Assembly: GCA_002224055.1 (NCBI GenBank)
Contig: AZLU01000058.1
Location: 16,653 to 80,652, forward strand
From: Pezizomycotina sp. ARF18
Taxonomy: Eukaryota > Ascomycota
Length of the DNA: 64,000 nucleotides
Direction: 5' to 3'
The translations under genes were made by a program, and so were the position numbers. The notes beneath the pieces were generated by a model. The model saw only the letters and a list, made by a program, of their open reading frames with translations, was not told the DNA's origin and searched no databases. Shown one piece after another: positions 10,901-22,812 of the stretch; the stretch's first letter is position 1; every line of letters begins with the position of its first letter.

Positions 10901-13696
10901 CGTCGTTTTCGAATTTCAAGTCGTTGCGTACGGAGGAGATATAAATAACAGCTAGACCAAAGGGAAGTTAAGATCGATTTTGCGACGTCGCCAGCGGCGG
11001 CTTGTCCAAAGGCATTTCGGATAATGCAGACTTGACGTGTGCTCAGGTTTCAGCTCCGTGATCTAATGATATAGCTGTTGAATGAGTTTGTTTGATGAAC
11101 TTTTAAAGAAATCTTACGGCCCTTGGAAGTTCAAAAGAAGGCTGTGAATTCTCAGCTCGTTTGCTGCACAACCAAGTCACCCGCTTTGCAAAAATTTTCA
11201 TTTTTGCGTTGCTATTGGCGCTTACATTTTGACGGAACCGTTGGAAGACAGGGTAACTCAAGTATCCTGATGAAGTTACCCAACAAATAATGTAGCCGAA
11301 CAACAAGATCTTAATGTTACTGGTAGAAGAGGATAGCGTTCAAGCCGTTCTTTTAATCATAATCAAAAGGTGCGCCACTTCTTTTGCAGTTTTAACGAAG
11401 GCTTTGTGAACAATATTAATGCCGCTCTGATTTATGATGTGAATAACATAACAATCAGGGTCGGGTCATGGAGAGCCTTTTGGGGATACTGGTCGAATTG
11501 CTAATGCAGGGATAACGGTCTGCACTTGGCTGCCGTGACCGAGTGCTTTCTGCATTTGATTGGCTGGAAATTTCAAAACCAAGATACACGCAAAGAAATT
11601 TCCCGAGTCGTTCAATGATGGTTAGTCCCTAGGGGCCCGTCTTTGAAATTTCTCAAAGAGGGATCTTTATAGGCAGTTACGCAATACAGTACATTATACC
11701 TCTTCTGCGCCTAAAGTGTCTAGTATTCCTGTGTGCGAAGTTCTAGCTCGTGATATATTATTGACATCGAAGGAGACTCCCAACAGCCCAAGCCTAAGTA
11801 AAGGATATCTACTGCAAGTCTAGATATATAGGTGCCCTACGCTACGAAGCGTCATGGCGTCTTTACAGCATTGTGCGGACATCTCCGCTGAACGGATCCT
11901 ACGTTCAAGAGCCGTCGCCTTCTGTTAGAGTCTGGTGAGGGACCAGGGCTCTTTCAAGTCGTTACCCTAACATTGTCTTAATATCCTCAGACGATACGGG
12001 TAATGTGATTTTACTGCAAGAATTGCTGACGAATGACTAACACACAGAAACATGGACTTGAGAAATATTTGGAGGGATCCGGACCAATGCACCTTCTTGG
12101 ATCGCGGTGCTCCTGTATCACGAGTCCCAGCTAAATTTCTTCTCTCTAGCTGGTGGCACGCTTATTTTAGTTGTAGTATCGCAGTAGTGACAATTTGAAG
12201 TATGTTTCACACTTTTTACGCTAAAATCACCCTGTCATCTCGCAACGGTCCGGTGCAAATGGTATAGTCCTCAAGGCTGGGAGACCCCCACCATCACCGA
12301 CGTTCAGTGCAAGAAAAAAAAAAAAAGGAAAGATCTTGAAAGGAAGAAAGAAAGGGAGGCTGGTGGTCCCAAGATCCAGACCCTTCAGCAAGGACCTGGT
12401 AAACCGTGGTTGTATGATTCGTGAAGAGTTCCTCCGAGGCCCGCTGCCTGCATATCCAACAACTCGGATACCGGATGATTATAGTCAGGGTATTTAGCGT
12501 GGTGGCTTTACCTTGGTACTTGCCGAGGTGAAAGGGCGCCCGACATCTCCAAAAATAGCAAATACAAACAAAAGAATAAAATTAAAATATTTTGTAAACC
12601 TAAAAAACCACGCTAAATACAATATTAATAATTAATTAGCAGGCGCGCCGCGCGCCCTACGCGATTCTTACTTGCATGTGAAAATATATAAAAGGAAAAC
12701 AAGGAAAATCTGGCCACTTCTTTACTGCCGCACGAAAGGTACGATCCGGAAACTTGAGTATTAATACTTCGAGTCTTATATCTGTGAGCTCCGCGCACAG
12801 CGTCAATAATATCTATATCTTTAATTCTCGAGGCTGGGAACCAGGAAACGAGCCGTGTCCCCAGTGTGCCCAATACATACTATGCCCTCTAATAAAAAGG
12901 ACTCGGTGCTCTTTCTGTCCGTCAGGTGGATTCCACCAAGTCTAAACTCTGCAAGGCCGGTGGCGCATGCAGACTCGGTTCTTCTGAGAGTTTCTGAAGA
13001 GTTTTTCGCGCTCTAACCCGAAGTGAAGAAAGAGATGTGGGGAAAGTGTGATATATCTCCACAGGCCGCATTGTAGCAGCTTTGCGGGACAACCCCCAGT
13101 GGCCCCCAAACAGCGGGTTTTCCTCTCACCAAATGTAGGTAATATCGCAAGCGTGATATCCCGTCTTAGTACGCCGTAGGTTTGGGAACTGGGTCTGGAA
13201 TAACAGAACGGAGTAAGAGCGCTGCTCAGAATTACGTATATGAAATGAACGTTTGAATCTTGGAGTCATATTCTATCGCCTTTACAGTTTAGCCCGTGCT
13301 TACAAGACGCTGGGCAGAGCAAAAATTATCTACTCAAAGCCTAGTGTTAATTTAATTGAACAATAATAGGGGCTTTTAGAATGCAGACGGATGCCGGTTC
13401 ACGGGATGTACGGCCTTCCCTGGAATTCCAATAGCCAATCCAACGGGTGCAGAAGAACAGACAAAAGCCATGAAAGGTCGCAGAGAGAGACTGAGGAGAG
13501 AGAATGCCCAGTAGCACGCTTTTTATTAAAACGTGGAAATTCCCTCTCACTGTCACGCCCACCCAGAACCACGTTTTTCATTCTCACATCTTCCCAGTCC
13601 GCCGGTGCTCGTTACCACTCTCATTTTTGATCTTTCTGTTTCGTTCGCCTTATTTCAATTTTCTGATAACGATTCGTGGTTCGCGCTCTTTCAAAG
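10901..13696. other. Long intergenic stretch, no gene recognised
   Basis: About 2.8 kb with only short unrelated open frames. It holds an A-run at 12305-12319 and a stretch at 12540-12700 with AT-rich sequence interrupted by GGCGCGCCGCGCGCCC. The C/T-rich 13500-13670 stretch just before the acetylhydrolase ATG probably contains that gene's promoter and 5' leader. Confidence 0.4.
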
Positions 13697-14976
13697 ATGC
13701 TACCTCTCCTCGCGACCGCGGCGACGCTCGTTGTCCATGCGCTGGCGGCCCCAACCACGGCGGACCCGACGGCGGATTCAACCGCCAGCCATGGTCATGG
13801 TAGTAGTTTCAAGTACTCACTCCCGCCGCTCTCCGGGCAGTACTGCGTCGGCAAAACACCCACGGTGGTCCTGACCGACCCTGTCAACAAGGACATATTC
13901 GCCGATAACAACACATCCGCTCCAAGGGAGATCCTGGTTACGATGTATTACCCTACAGACCGCGCCTCCTCAGAGGAGCAGTGCCTCGGAGGTGCCTACG
14001 CCGACGCCGGATTTGCCGGCTGGATCTCCACCTACCTCAATGGCAACGTGTCCGTCGACTACTTCCAGCAGTTTCAGACCCACAGCGTGAGCGGCGCGAA
14101 GTTCTACAAGGATGGCTCGAAGAAGAAGACGCCACTTCTGCTCTACAGTCACGGTTTCGGCGTACCCCTGAAGCTGAACCAGGCTATCATCGAGGACGTG
14201 ACCAGCCACGGATACATCATCGCCGCGATGGAGCATCCGTGGGACTCCGACTACGCGGAATTTCCCGATGGCCATGTCGTCCGCACCGGTCAGATCTTCT
14301 TTACGGACCCGGACTACATCACTGAGAGCATCAAAGAGGTGAAACAGCGCGTCAATGACACCTTCCTCACCATGAACTCCATTAAGAACAAGAAGGTTAC
14401 TGTCCCAGGATGCGACATATCCCAGCTAACGAAGGGCTGCGGAATGTTCGGCCACTCCGTCGGCGGCCAACTCTCCCTCGTCGCGATGTTGCAAACCCCC
14501 GACATCGCAGCCGGTGTTAACATGGACGGCTGGTTCTGGAACGGCGCTAACGCCACCAACCTGACGAACCCGCACGATGCCAATTGCCACCGTCCTTACA
14601 TGACACTGCGCTCCGACCCGGACCTCCTCACCGACTTCTACCTCACAAATGGCGGCGGTCAGCAGAACTACGTCGACGCCATGAAGGTCCAATCTGGACC
14701 TAAGGTCATGCCGTTCGTCAAAAATTACCTCCACTGGGGCTGGACTGATCTTACCGTCCTCAGCATCCCGCTTGGGATAATCATGCTACGATGGCGAAGG
14801 AGCTCAGCTCGTTCCAGACCTGGACCGGCCCCGGAGATCCCAGAGTCAAGTTCAACGCTTCTCAGGCTTACAATAGCTGGTTCTTTGATAATACCATTAA
14901 CGGCGGAAACGCAAATATCGCAAAGGGCATCCCGGGAATCCCGGGTGTTACTCTCGCCACTGATATCGGTAATTAA
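13697..14976 (+). CDS. Secreted PAF-acetylhydrolase-like lipase/esterase (one frameshift as assembled)
   Basis: Alpha/beta-hydrolase of the platelet-activating-factor acetylhydrolase isoform II family, which cleaves short or oxidised sn-2 acyl groups from phospholipids. ATG at 13697 gives a typical signal peptide (MLPLLATAATLVVHALA, then AP), so I prefer it to the upstream GTG at 13676. Landmarks in order: a strand before the oxyanion region (TPLLLYSHGFG), the nucleophile elbow GMFGHSVGGQLS at about 14441-14475, the acid in VNMDGWFWNG at about 14516-14545, and the histidine in LHWGWTDL at about 14731. All three catalytic positions lie before the only frameshift, at 14761-14765, where one extra C gives LSHPAWDNHATMAKEL and joins to a C-terminal frame ending at TAA 14976. 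Corrected length is about 426 residues, normal for the family. No intron is seen. Several N-x-S/T sites fit a secreted glycoprotein. Confidence 0.85.
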
Positions 14977-15647
14977 GCGTAGGGAGAGCAATCAAAAATG
15001 TCTCTCTAAGAGTTTTCATGTATCCTGATATGTTGTATAAGTAGCGCTCGTGAAATATTTTAAGTTATCAGATAGCCGATGTTTAAAGATCTGTGAATAG
15101 TATCGTCTTTATAATATATAATAAACAACTTATTGAAACCAATATTTGATATAAGAGCGAAAACATAGTTAAGAGAATGATTATATCCCTATTCATATCG
15201 TGGTTCGGAGTCCATGGATATAGATCTTGAAGTATGTTCCAGGAAACTTCATGATCCAAGTGAATTTTTGAATGATTCTGTTTTGGTTGATTTGTCTTTA
15301 TTACACAAGATAGTATTCATAATCTATACATACACTTAACATAGTGAATTATGCATAACTTCATGAGAATGGTATAAAACATCAAGGAAAGCAGTCAAGA
15401 AAATGGTAAGAATGCCATCATATCTGCCGTTAGAGAAAAACTCGTAGCAGATATCCCTCCTCATGCAGAAAACCAAGAATTTATATACATGTCCGCGTAC
15501 AGGCGTACCCAAAGGAATGAAAATAACGACTTTTCCATCGCTAGAGATGAACAAAAAAAAAAAAAAAAAAAAAAAACCCGTATTGCCCAATGAATAGACC
15601 CAAAAAATATCAAAGAAAAATAGATTTGCTCAACATCACCCAGTTTC
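14977..15647. other. Intergenic with poly(A) run
   Basis: Convergent 3' ends. AT-rich sequence downstream of the acetylhydrolase (AATATATAATAAAC at about 15113) may serve polyadenylation. An A-run of about 22 bases lies at 15553-15576. No gene seen. Confidence 0.4.
15553..15576. repeat. Poly(A) tract
   Basis: Uninterrupted run of about 22 A on the plus strand with no retroelement coding sequence nearby. Confidence 0.85.
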
Positions 15648-16911
15648 TCACCGCGCATTCCACTCCGTGGTTCCCTCCTCTCCTACTACAGTTTGGGTCT
15701 TGACGGTAGCCTGACTGCTCTTCTGGCTACTGTCAACCTGCTTGCTGGACTGCGAGTTTTGGGGTCGTAGTCCCTGACGCGCCATCTCGATCAGGTCGTA
15801 TGGGGTTCTGTCGAGCTCCGCGACGCCGGTCTGCGTTCTGTTCTCTCGGCTCCTCGACCGCATCCACCTCCGCCAGGGGCTCTCAGCCGACCCGCCGCTG
15901 TTGTTTATATTGCTGCTGGTGCGCCTTGCGACGAATGTTCGGACGGCTGGCGCGCAAGCGACGCAGATCGACGTAGACATCTCGATACCACTCCAGACGA
16001 GCGAGGAAGGGTTGTTATTCGGATCTTGAGGGCCGTAGACGAGGATGAGGCGCATCATTGTCGAGAAGACGCAGAATATTCCGAGGCAGAAGAGGGAGCC
16101 CAGCCCAACTTTCTGCCTGACAGAGATGCGTAGGCCACGGAGGAGAGGCATCGGGAGAGCGATTACTAGAGAAACAGGAGTTCTGTTAGACGTCATTTTC
16201 GACGGAAGGGATATTACCCAAGGCATACAAGGGGATACGTACGGATAAGATCAGTAATAATGATCAGCGCGGAGCAAGATATAATAATATAAGGTATTCG
16301 GTAGGAGTAACAGTTTTCGGTTGTCAACGCCCAGTTATTCTTCAGAGGCCAGCAGCCGAACAAGTTCGTCCCCATCGTCCAGAGGCCGGATACAACAATA
16401 AAGCATGTCGCGACAAATAGGAACCTGCGGTGGACGAGTCGCGTTGGCGGGATAATGCTGTAAGGAGTGAGATCACGGCGCCTTTGGCCGCGTACAAGCC
16501 CAGGTAGTAAAAAACTCCCGTGAAGTAACCAATCTCGAGCGCCTTCCCCGTCGTCCCGTTATCTATGGGTACTGCGTTCGGGTCGCGACCGCCGCCGGTC
16601 TGTATCAGGCCGTACAATATGAGGAGCGACATGCCGGTGCAGTATTCGATATTGCATACGAAGCTTAGCCGATCAGCACGTCCGCCGCGATAATGAACGG
16701 TTTCTTTCGTCTGTCATAGCAGATCCGCACTAAAGCTCGAGTCATGACCGCTAGCACTGCGGGGAACGCAGTGGTCATCCACAGCTGTTCAACAAGAAAA
16801 CGAAAACGTTAGTAAAGAAGATCAACATACAAAGTAAACTCCCCTCGTCCCCTTTGTGGTTTACGCACTGCTACTAGCATACCAACATCGCTGCCGGATA
16901 ACATCGTTCAT
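15648..16911 (-). CDS. SAT4/rhodopsin-like seven-helix membrane protein B (frameshifted as assembled)
   Basis: Minus-strand member of the same family as gene A. From the 5' side: LWMTTAFPAVLAVMTRALVR from an acceptor at 16785, FVCNIEYCTGMSLLILYG, TGVFYYLGLYAAKGAVISLL, RFLFVATCFIVVSGLW, FGCWPLKNNW (the loop cysteine) and YIIISCSALIIITDLI. A clean intron at 16166-16242 (GTACGT to TCTAG) splices DLI to LIALPMPLLRGLRI, the conserved DxxILxLPxPxL block, followed by IEMSTSICVACAPAVR and a polar, Ser/Gln-rich tail to 15648. Two frameshifts, near 16463 (CTT-TAC) and 16669 (GGG-CTA), are single-base homopolymer contractions. The first exon (possibly ATG at 16911) is uncertain. The family has no firmly established ligand. 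Confidence 0.68.
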
Positions 16912-19900
16912 CCTTATCGATTGTAACAAGGAAGGGAAACTTGAGGAGGAAATGACTTCAAGGAACGAAAAGAATTGACAACTCCCTCACCAAGCTTCCA
17001 TTAGGGTTAGAGGAGGGAGATAGTCTGATATATACATCTAAACTAGTTCGACGAAGATTGGGAATCTCCCAATGGGAAGGACGAGGGAGAAAAAAAATTT
17101 TTTCCCGCGGAATACGCGCAACTAGGGCGACGAAAATATTGCTAGATACTATAGAGCATGTACTATAGGCACCTCCGGGAAACGAACTTATTTCAGGGGC
17201 TAACGCTCAAAATTGCGACCCAATAGTACAACACCAATAAAGAAACGAGACTACAAGGAAACCTCCAGGGACCAGGCGAAGAAAAAAAAAAAGCTTGAGC
17301 AGAGAAAAGCAAGTCAGGGAAGTTGGTGTATTCGATATCATGTGGATCGACACAGGCTAGACAACACGAGATACCTCTGTAGTATCGTACTAGTAGGTAC
17401 TTTAACTAACACAAAAAGGAGATTAGTTCGCGCCGGAACCTGCAGGTATTCGGTACTTCATCACCCGATCATACCGATACGAAGGAAAACTTAGAAAATC
17501 AAGGTTGGGGAGTGAAAAAGCAACAGGCAAAAACACCTCATAGCTTCGTTCCTCCGCCAATATCGATTTACCCGGCCCGTCTAGCCGGGCCGCTTGCGCC
17601 CTGAAAAGGTTTGAGACAGTCCTATTAGCCTAGAGTACTAAACCAGAGTAGGAAAAACGCCCCAGAAGGACCTATAAAAGTGAAGCGAGGAGATAGAATG
17701 AGGGCTTCTCTTTGCGATCTGGTAAATCGATAAGGTCTGGGGATACGACCTCTACACGGAATAGACCGACGCCGTTCAATGAAAACAGATTTCGAAGAAG
17801 AAAAAAAAATTTTGAATAAAAAAAAACCCTCCAGTTTATCAGCGCGGATCATGGTTCCTGCTCCCGGCCCCGGGGGTCGAGACGACCGCGCTTCGGCTGA
17901 GGGCCCACAGGTAATAGGATCGATTAATATACAGAAGTGGGGCAAACGGTGAGGCAAATGAACGAGAAGAAAACTGTAACCACATTCGTCTTTGGAAACA
18001 ACGTAAAGAAAGACGCGAAGAATTCACCTCTTCACAAGCTTGCACAAAACAACTACCAAATTAACTTGAAAGTTTAGTACGTATGATAGTCTTACTTTGT
18101 TTCTACCCTCACGGCTGTAGGGCTATATTTTCCTCATCTTGCTTCCATTTACCGAAAAGCATTTCAAACCAAGTATACTTATTCTAAAAAGGTCGTATGT
18201 TTTCACCCACGCTTGTGAAATAAACAAGTCTTTGTTGAATCCTCAAAGTTAATTTGCAAAAAAAAAAAAAAAAAAAAAAAAACCGTTTTTTTGCGAAATA
18301 CGGCCCCGAAATAGCTAGCACGAGCAGTGGAGTCTTGGTAGTGGGTCCCCTCCGTTTGGAATGCTATCCCCGAACTAGCCAAGCGTAAGCCAGGGAATCA
18401 GCCGCCGGTTATATGTCCGGAATCACATGCTTTGCGTCAACAAGGAAGGTCTTTAAGATTCTGGACGGTATCTGGACGCGGTTCATTCGAAGTCTTTTGT
18501 GAATCGTTTTCGCCTATTCGGGCGAAGAAGCCCTATATCACCAGATGTTAACCTGTTGGGAGTCGCCTTAGCGAAGGGGTTTTGGTTCCTAGGTCGCTGA
18601 AAGCCTCACGGTGTGTGCCTGCAGAGAGAGACCTGCCCCCACCCAACAGCAAGCGCATGCGTTTTTGAAGAGCAAATGAAGGACCCAAGGATCTCACCAT
18701 TTGATTGTGATGAAAATGCACCTGTAGGGATCTGTCTGAACATGTTGTCTCAGCCCAAAAAATTTCTTCGAAACAATAAGTATATAATAATATAATATAC
18801 TCCGATTAGACTCGCGGCTATTGCTGTAATATCTATCTCCGGGGTATACCGTGTCGATCAAGGTGAGATTTCCGGCACTCTCGCGCGGGTAAACTCTTTA
18901 ATTGCCGATGTCAGGCTTCCGCTTTCGAGCCTGGCACACCGTGTTTCTCCTCCGCATTTGGACCGTGAGCTTCCCCCTAATCGTCTTTTTCCATATCGTT
19001 CCCCTGTGTTGGAACTTGAGTAACAGCAAAAACATATTGGTGTTACCACACCAAGTAACACGGATATTTATTGTATCAAATCCAAATATTGGTCGTATCT
19101 AACTCCGGATAAATTTTGAATTGCGATCTCGATATTAAGACACCTACATCCCGAGCGAGGACGCGTGTTTCGACACTGAGTTTCTACCGTCGTATAAAAT
19201 TAAAGCCAACACGTCTGTGGCTTGCCCCAACTGTAGACGCGCGCACAGTTCCATCAAGGATTTATAATCATCTGAACAAATGGAGCTGACCAGTACAGCC
19301 GAGTCAAACTTGCAGCGCTGCGCCGAAATCACTGTTGAGCCGGTGGGTTGCTTCTAATAGAAAGGACTAATTTCTAACAATATACTTCTGTCCAAGTACA
19401 CTGCCAAAAAAGCTTCAGCTCACGCTTGAAACCTCATCGAGCGGATCACCGGGCCGAAAAGGCTTGTCAAGGATACAATCAATGTGAATGCCCGTTTGGA
19501 AGCTTCTTCCGCCTCATTTTCTTCTCTAGCTGCGAAGTGTTTGTAAATTGTCACATTAAGCAAGTCACTTGCCATATAACAATATCTATTACCGCGTGTA
19601 CCTGATCTGTATTAGCTATAGAAGCTATGAATCTACGGTGTGACAAGACTCCCTTGTAAGATGTACATTACAACGCTTTCATTGTAATAATACGTGATGC
19701 TTCGCCTTTGATGGTGAGCTTAAATGAAAAACACAATAGCTTCGCTGCAAGCGGCCTTGTCCGAAACCCATTTTGCTCTTCAGAAAGAGCCCAAAAGATT
19801 CGATCTGCCACCGCCAATAAGGAGGATTCAATATGTGGAAATGGTATCTAAATGTGGGTGCGTACATTCATCTGATTGGCTAAGGCAGATACAGCTAGAG

Positions 19901-19940
19901 GTTTCGAAGCTGGTTTGCTTACTTCCCTTAGTGAACAATC
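16912..19940. other. Gene-free stretch with several homopolymers
   Basis: About 3 kb without a recognisable gene. A-runs occur near 17281-17292, 17800-17826 and 18258-18282. Short open frames (for example minus strand 19144-19332) have a protein-like composition but no identifiable domain or splice partner. Confidence 0.4.
18258..18282. repeat. Poly(A) tract
   Basis: Run of about 24 A on the plus strand. No transposon coding sequence was seen upstream, so it is not assigned to a retroelement. Confidence 0.85.
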
Positions 19941-20449
19941 GCTATTATTATCGATGAGGATTCTTATTATCGATGAGGATTCGTCGTCACTGCGACCTTC
20001 AGACAAACCCCCCCTTTTACCCCTTTGAGGATTCAAAGGATTTATATATCGCTTATTTATCTTGTTCTCTAGGGTTTAGGTTCGCTTGCGTGCTTCTTGG
20101 CAAATAACAAAACGATAGTGTGTGGGTAAACTGTTCACAAACTGTTCTGCAATACAGCATGCATCACACTTGTTCACATCAGAAATTGGGGGTCACCGAT
20201 ATCAGGAGGGGAAAGCTCGTTTTACCCCATGTGCCCCATCCTGGCCATCCTGTGCCCTCTCGCGCCGTGCTATACCTCAAAATAAGCAAAACTTCTTTAA
20301 AATTAAAAACTAGGCTTATCCTGTCCGAAACCCTAACCATAATTAAAATAATATAAAAACGCGTTAAAAAATTAAAAACAAAGCTCGCTTACAACTCCAC
20401 AAGCCCCATCTCTCTTTTTTTTTTTTTTTTGTAAAGCAAAGGGCTCAAT
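19941..20449. other. Non-coding stretch with a short tandem duplication
   Basis: No gene seen. Besides the 19-base duplication at 19945-19982, a run of T (about 20410-20430) marks the edge of the AT-rich block to the right. Confidence 0.4.
19945..19982. repeat. Perfect 19-bp tandem duplication
   Basis: The unit TTATTATCGATGAGGATTC occurs twice head to tail (19945-19963 and 19964-19982) without mismatch. Confidence 0.95.
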
Positions 20450-20960
20450 GTTATAGAAATCTGCCTCAGTAATATACTAGTACGAACTAATATATATTGA
20501 AAAATTAATATACACTAGGGAATACTATAATATTATATTTTATAATATAGTAACTTATACCTTATAATATAGTGGCTTATACCTTTATAATGTTATACCT
20601 TTATAATATAGTGGCTTATACCTTATAATGTTATACCTTTATAATATAGATTAATTTTTATAAAAAATTAATATATATTTAAGACCTAAATTTTTTTTTA
20701 ATTAATAAAAAATTTATAATTAATAAATATATTATTATATAATATATATTTTATATAAAGATAACCGCGATAATGATATAAATAATAGTTTATTTTAAAT
20801 GTTATTATATTTAAAGATTTTATATTAAAATATATTTTTAAGAAAAACCTATATAATATATTAGAAATTTTTCTTATTTTTTAAAAAATTATAAATAAGA
20901 TATTATTTTATATTTTATAGGTACTAATAAAATTAAATCTATAATTATAGCAAGTCCGAT
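20450..20960. repeat. AT-rich block, likely RIP-degraded repeat remnant
   Basis: Very AT-rich sequence, dominated by TA and TT/AA dinucleotides, between moderately GC-rich flanks. No open frame survives. Extreme TpA enrichment is the known end result of repeat-induced point mutation in ascomycetes, so an old transposon copy is the most likely source, but no terminal repeats or coding trace identify it. Confidence 0.6.
20541..20650. repeat. Imperfect tandem repeat of about 39 bp inside the AT-rich block
   Basis: The motif TATAATATAGTGGCTTATAC recurs at about 20563 and 20602 and in diverged form at 20541, separated by TTATAATGTTATACC-type spacers, giving a period of about 39-40 bases. Confidence 0.75.
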
Positions 20961-22812
20961 GTTTGACCTGACTATAATATAAGAAATATGATGGGGTTCG
21001 AACTTTTTGGTATTGAAAACCCTGTAGGCTTTCTTTCCCCACGGGTATACACCAGGTAAGGATTACACTCGTTTCTATCCCTTGTCACCGCCATCTGCCT
21101 ATGCATTTGTAGTATATGAAAGCTGTCACTGCATTTTCAATATCCATACGGATACTTCCAAGTTTAATTGAAGGCCTGAAGGACATTTCGTATCATCCTG
21201 AGAGTCGGAACTTAGTGCAGATTATCGTGATATATATTTTGCTTTCCTCCGATGTTGTTGTTAGCATGTTCGCCAATACGGGATCGGCAGTGCACAGTGC
21301 AGGTGCAGGGCACACGAGGGTGGTACATTGCTGAGCGCCCCCACTTTGATGAACCATCCACAGAAAATTATGACACAAGCGTACGCTATCCCGCAGAAGA
21401 AAGAGGCAAAAACCGGTCGTGGAACCTAGAACCTGTCCACTCTGGCGTGTTGTCTGGAGACATTCATGCCTGAAGAAAATGGAGAATCCATTTGCTATAT
21501 CGAAATGTTACAGAATCTGCTCTGGATATCCTCCGAGAACTTTCTATTGGGGGTTGAGGAAGACCATTTACATCACTTCTCCTTGGAGCTGACGCTCATA
21601 ATTCTGCCTGAAACCTGAAAAATTGCCTAGAGGTTTTCTGACGATGTTGGATTAAGGGACTCCGCGGCTCAAAAAGAACGGATCGTGAAGGGTTGCAGTC
21701 ATTGCCTCACTCGTGTGTGAGAGAAAGTAACATCTCCAGCTCGTTATCCCCGGCCTGTCCTGTTGCCTCATATTTGCCAATCATTCTTATCTCACGCATA
21801 TCGATATACTTATATTTCTCTCTTCCCATCGGAAGAATTCTGTGGATCATTATAACGCCGAATAGCTAGCGTGAATAGCTTCGGAAGAAAATACCCTGTG
21901 GTCCGTGAACCGTTGAATCGGGTGCTATCATGCAAACCCTTCTCAACGACCAGATTAGGGTACCTGCTTGCGAATCCCAGCCTAGCCAGTCAGGTTTTAA
22001 TACTAATTTTTCCTCTGCTTTGTTTCCTTTAAATTCCTAGCTAATCGTATCGATCCCTACTTTGAAGGCATCCAGATTCTCCTATTCCTATCACCTATTT
22101 ATCTGATTACTCTTCACCCTTTTCCACACACTCCTTTTTTGGTGTCATAAAAGGACGTAAAACAAGCAGAAGTAATGAAATTCTTTGCTGATCGGTAGAA
22201 AGGTATTAGGATCTCTCCTTTCAAAGAATGTATATAGTGGGTCACTTAGTTATAGCTGATGACGTCTTGGCTCGCCTGTCTTCTCCCTATAAATCAGTTC
22301 GGGAAATAGGCGAGTTCTAGCTCCCCCAAACTCGTTCGTTAATAGCATAAGGTAGTAAGGATTAGTGCCAAATAGGCTGAGCCAAGGGCCAAGCGCAGGA
22401 AGTAGAGGCTATGAAGCCAAAAGACCAACCTGTGATCAGGACTTTGTATCCGGTGAGTGTTCTTGCTTTATAGGATCGGCCAAGCTGCAGCAAACATTGC
22501 TGTTATTTCCTTTATCATTATTATTGTCTTTTCATTAATTTCGATTCGATGGGAATTGGTATCAGAATTACTCTTAGAATCCGAAAAAAAAAACAAAAAA
22601 TAAAATTAAAAAAATAAAAATAAAAATAAACAATTCTATTAATGAATTGATTTAGAAAAAGAAAAAGGTTGAGGTTGAGTGGGCGAGGCATTCTTCAATT
22701 TATAAAAAGGCTTCACCAGCTTTTTTCCTACCTCTTACCAAATACATTCAACCTCACAGGTATCAACATTCACATCATCATTATTATTTACGAACGACAA
22801 CAATCTCTCGAC
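20961..22812. other. Gene-free stretch upstream of the aquaporin
   Basis: No coding region recognised. An A-rich low-complexity segment lies at 22583-22640. The CT-rich sequence at 22700-22800 directly before the aquaporin ATG may be its promoter and leader. Confidence 0.4.

Noticed and set aside
13676-13696. Upstream GTG start for the acetylhydrolase
   Set aside because: The ATG at 13697 gives a textbook signal peptide, and GTG starts are not expected for this kind of fungal gene.
18258-18282. Poly(A) tail of a retroelement
   Set aside because: No reverse transcriptase, target duplication or element body could be found next to this or the other A-runs.
19724-19957. Short plus-strand frame with a protein-like start (SLQAALSETHFALQKEPKRF)
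   Set aside because: It has no continuation in any frame or recognisable domain, so it is not supported as a gene.
20950-21010. tRNA-like motif GGGTTCGAAC at 20994 followed by a T-run, with CAAGTCCGATG upstream
   Set aside because: No cloverleaf can be folded with correct spacing of D-, anticodon and T-arms on either strand.
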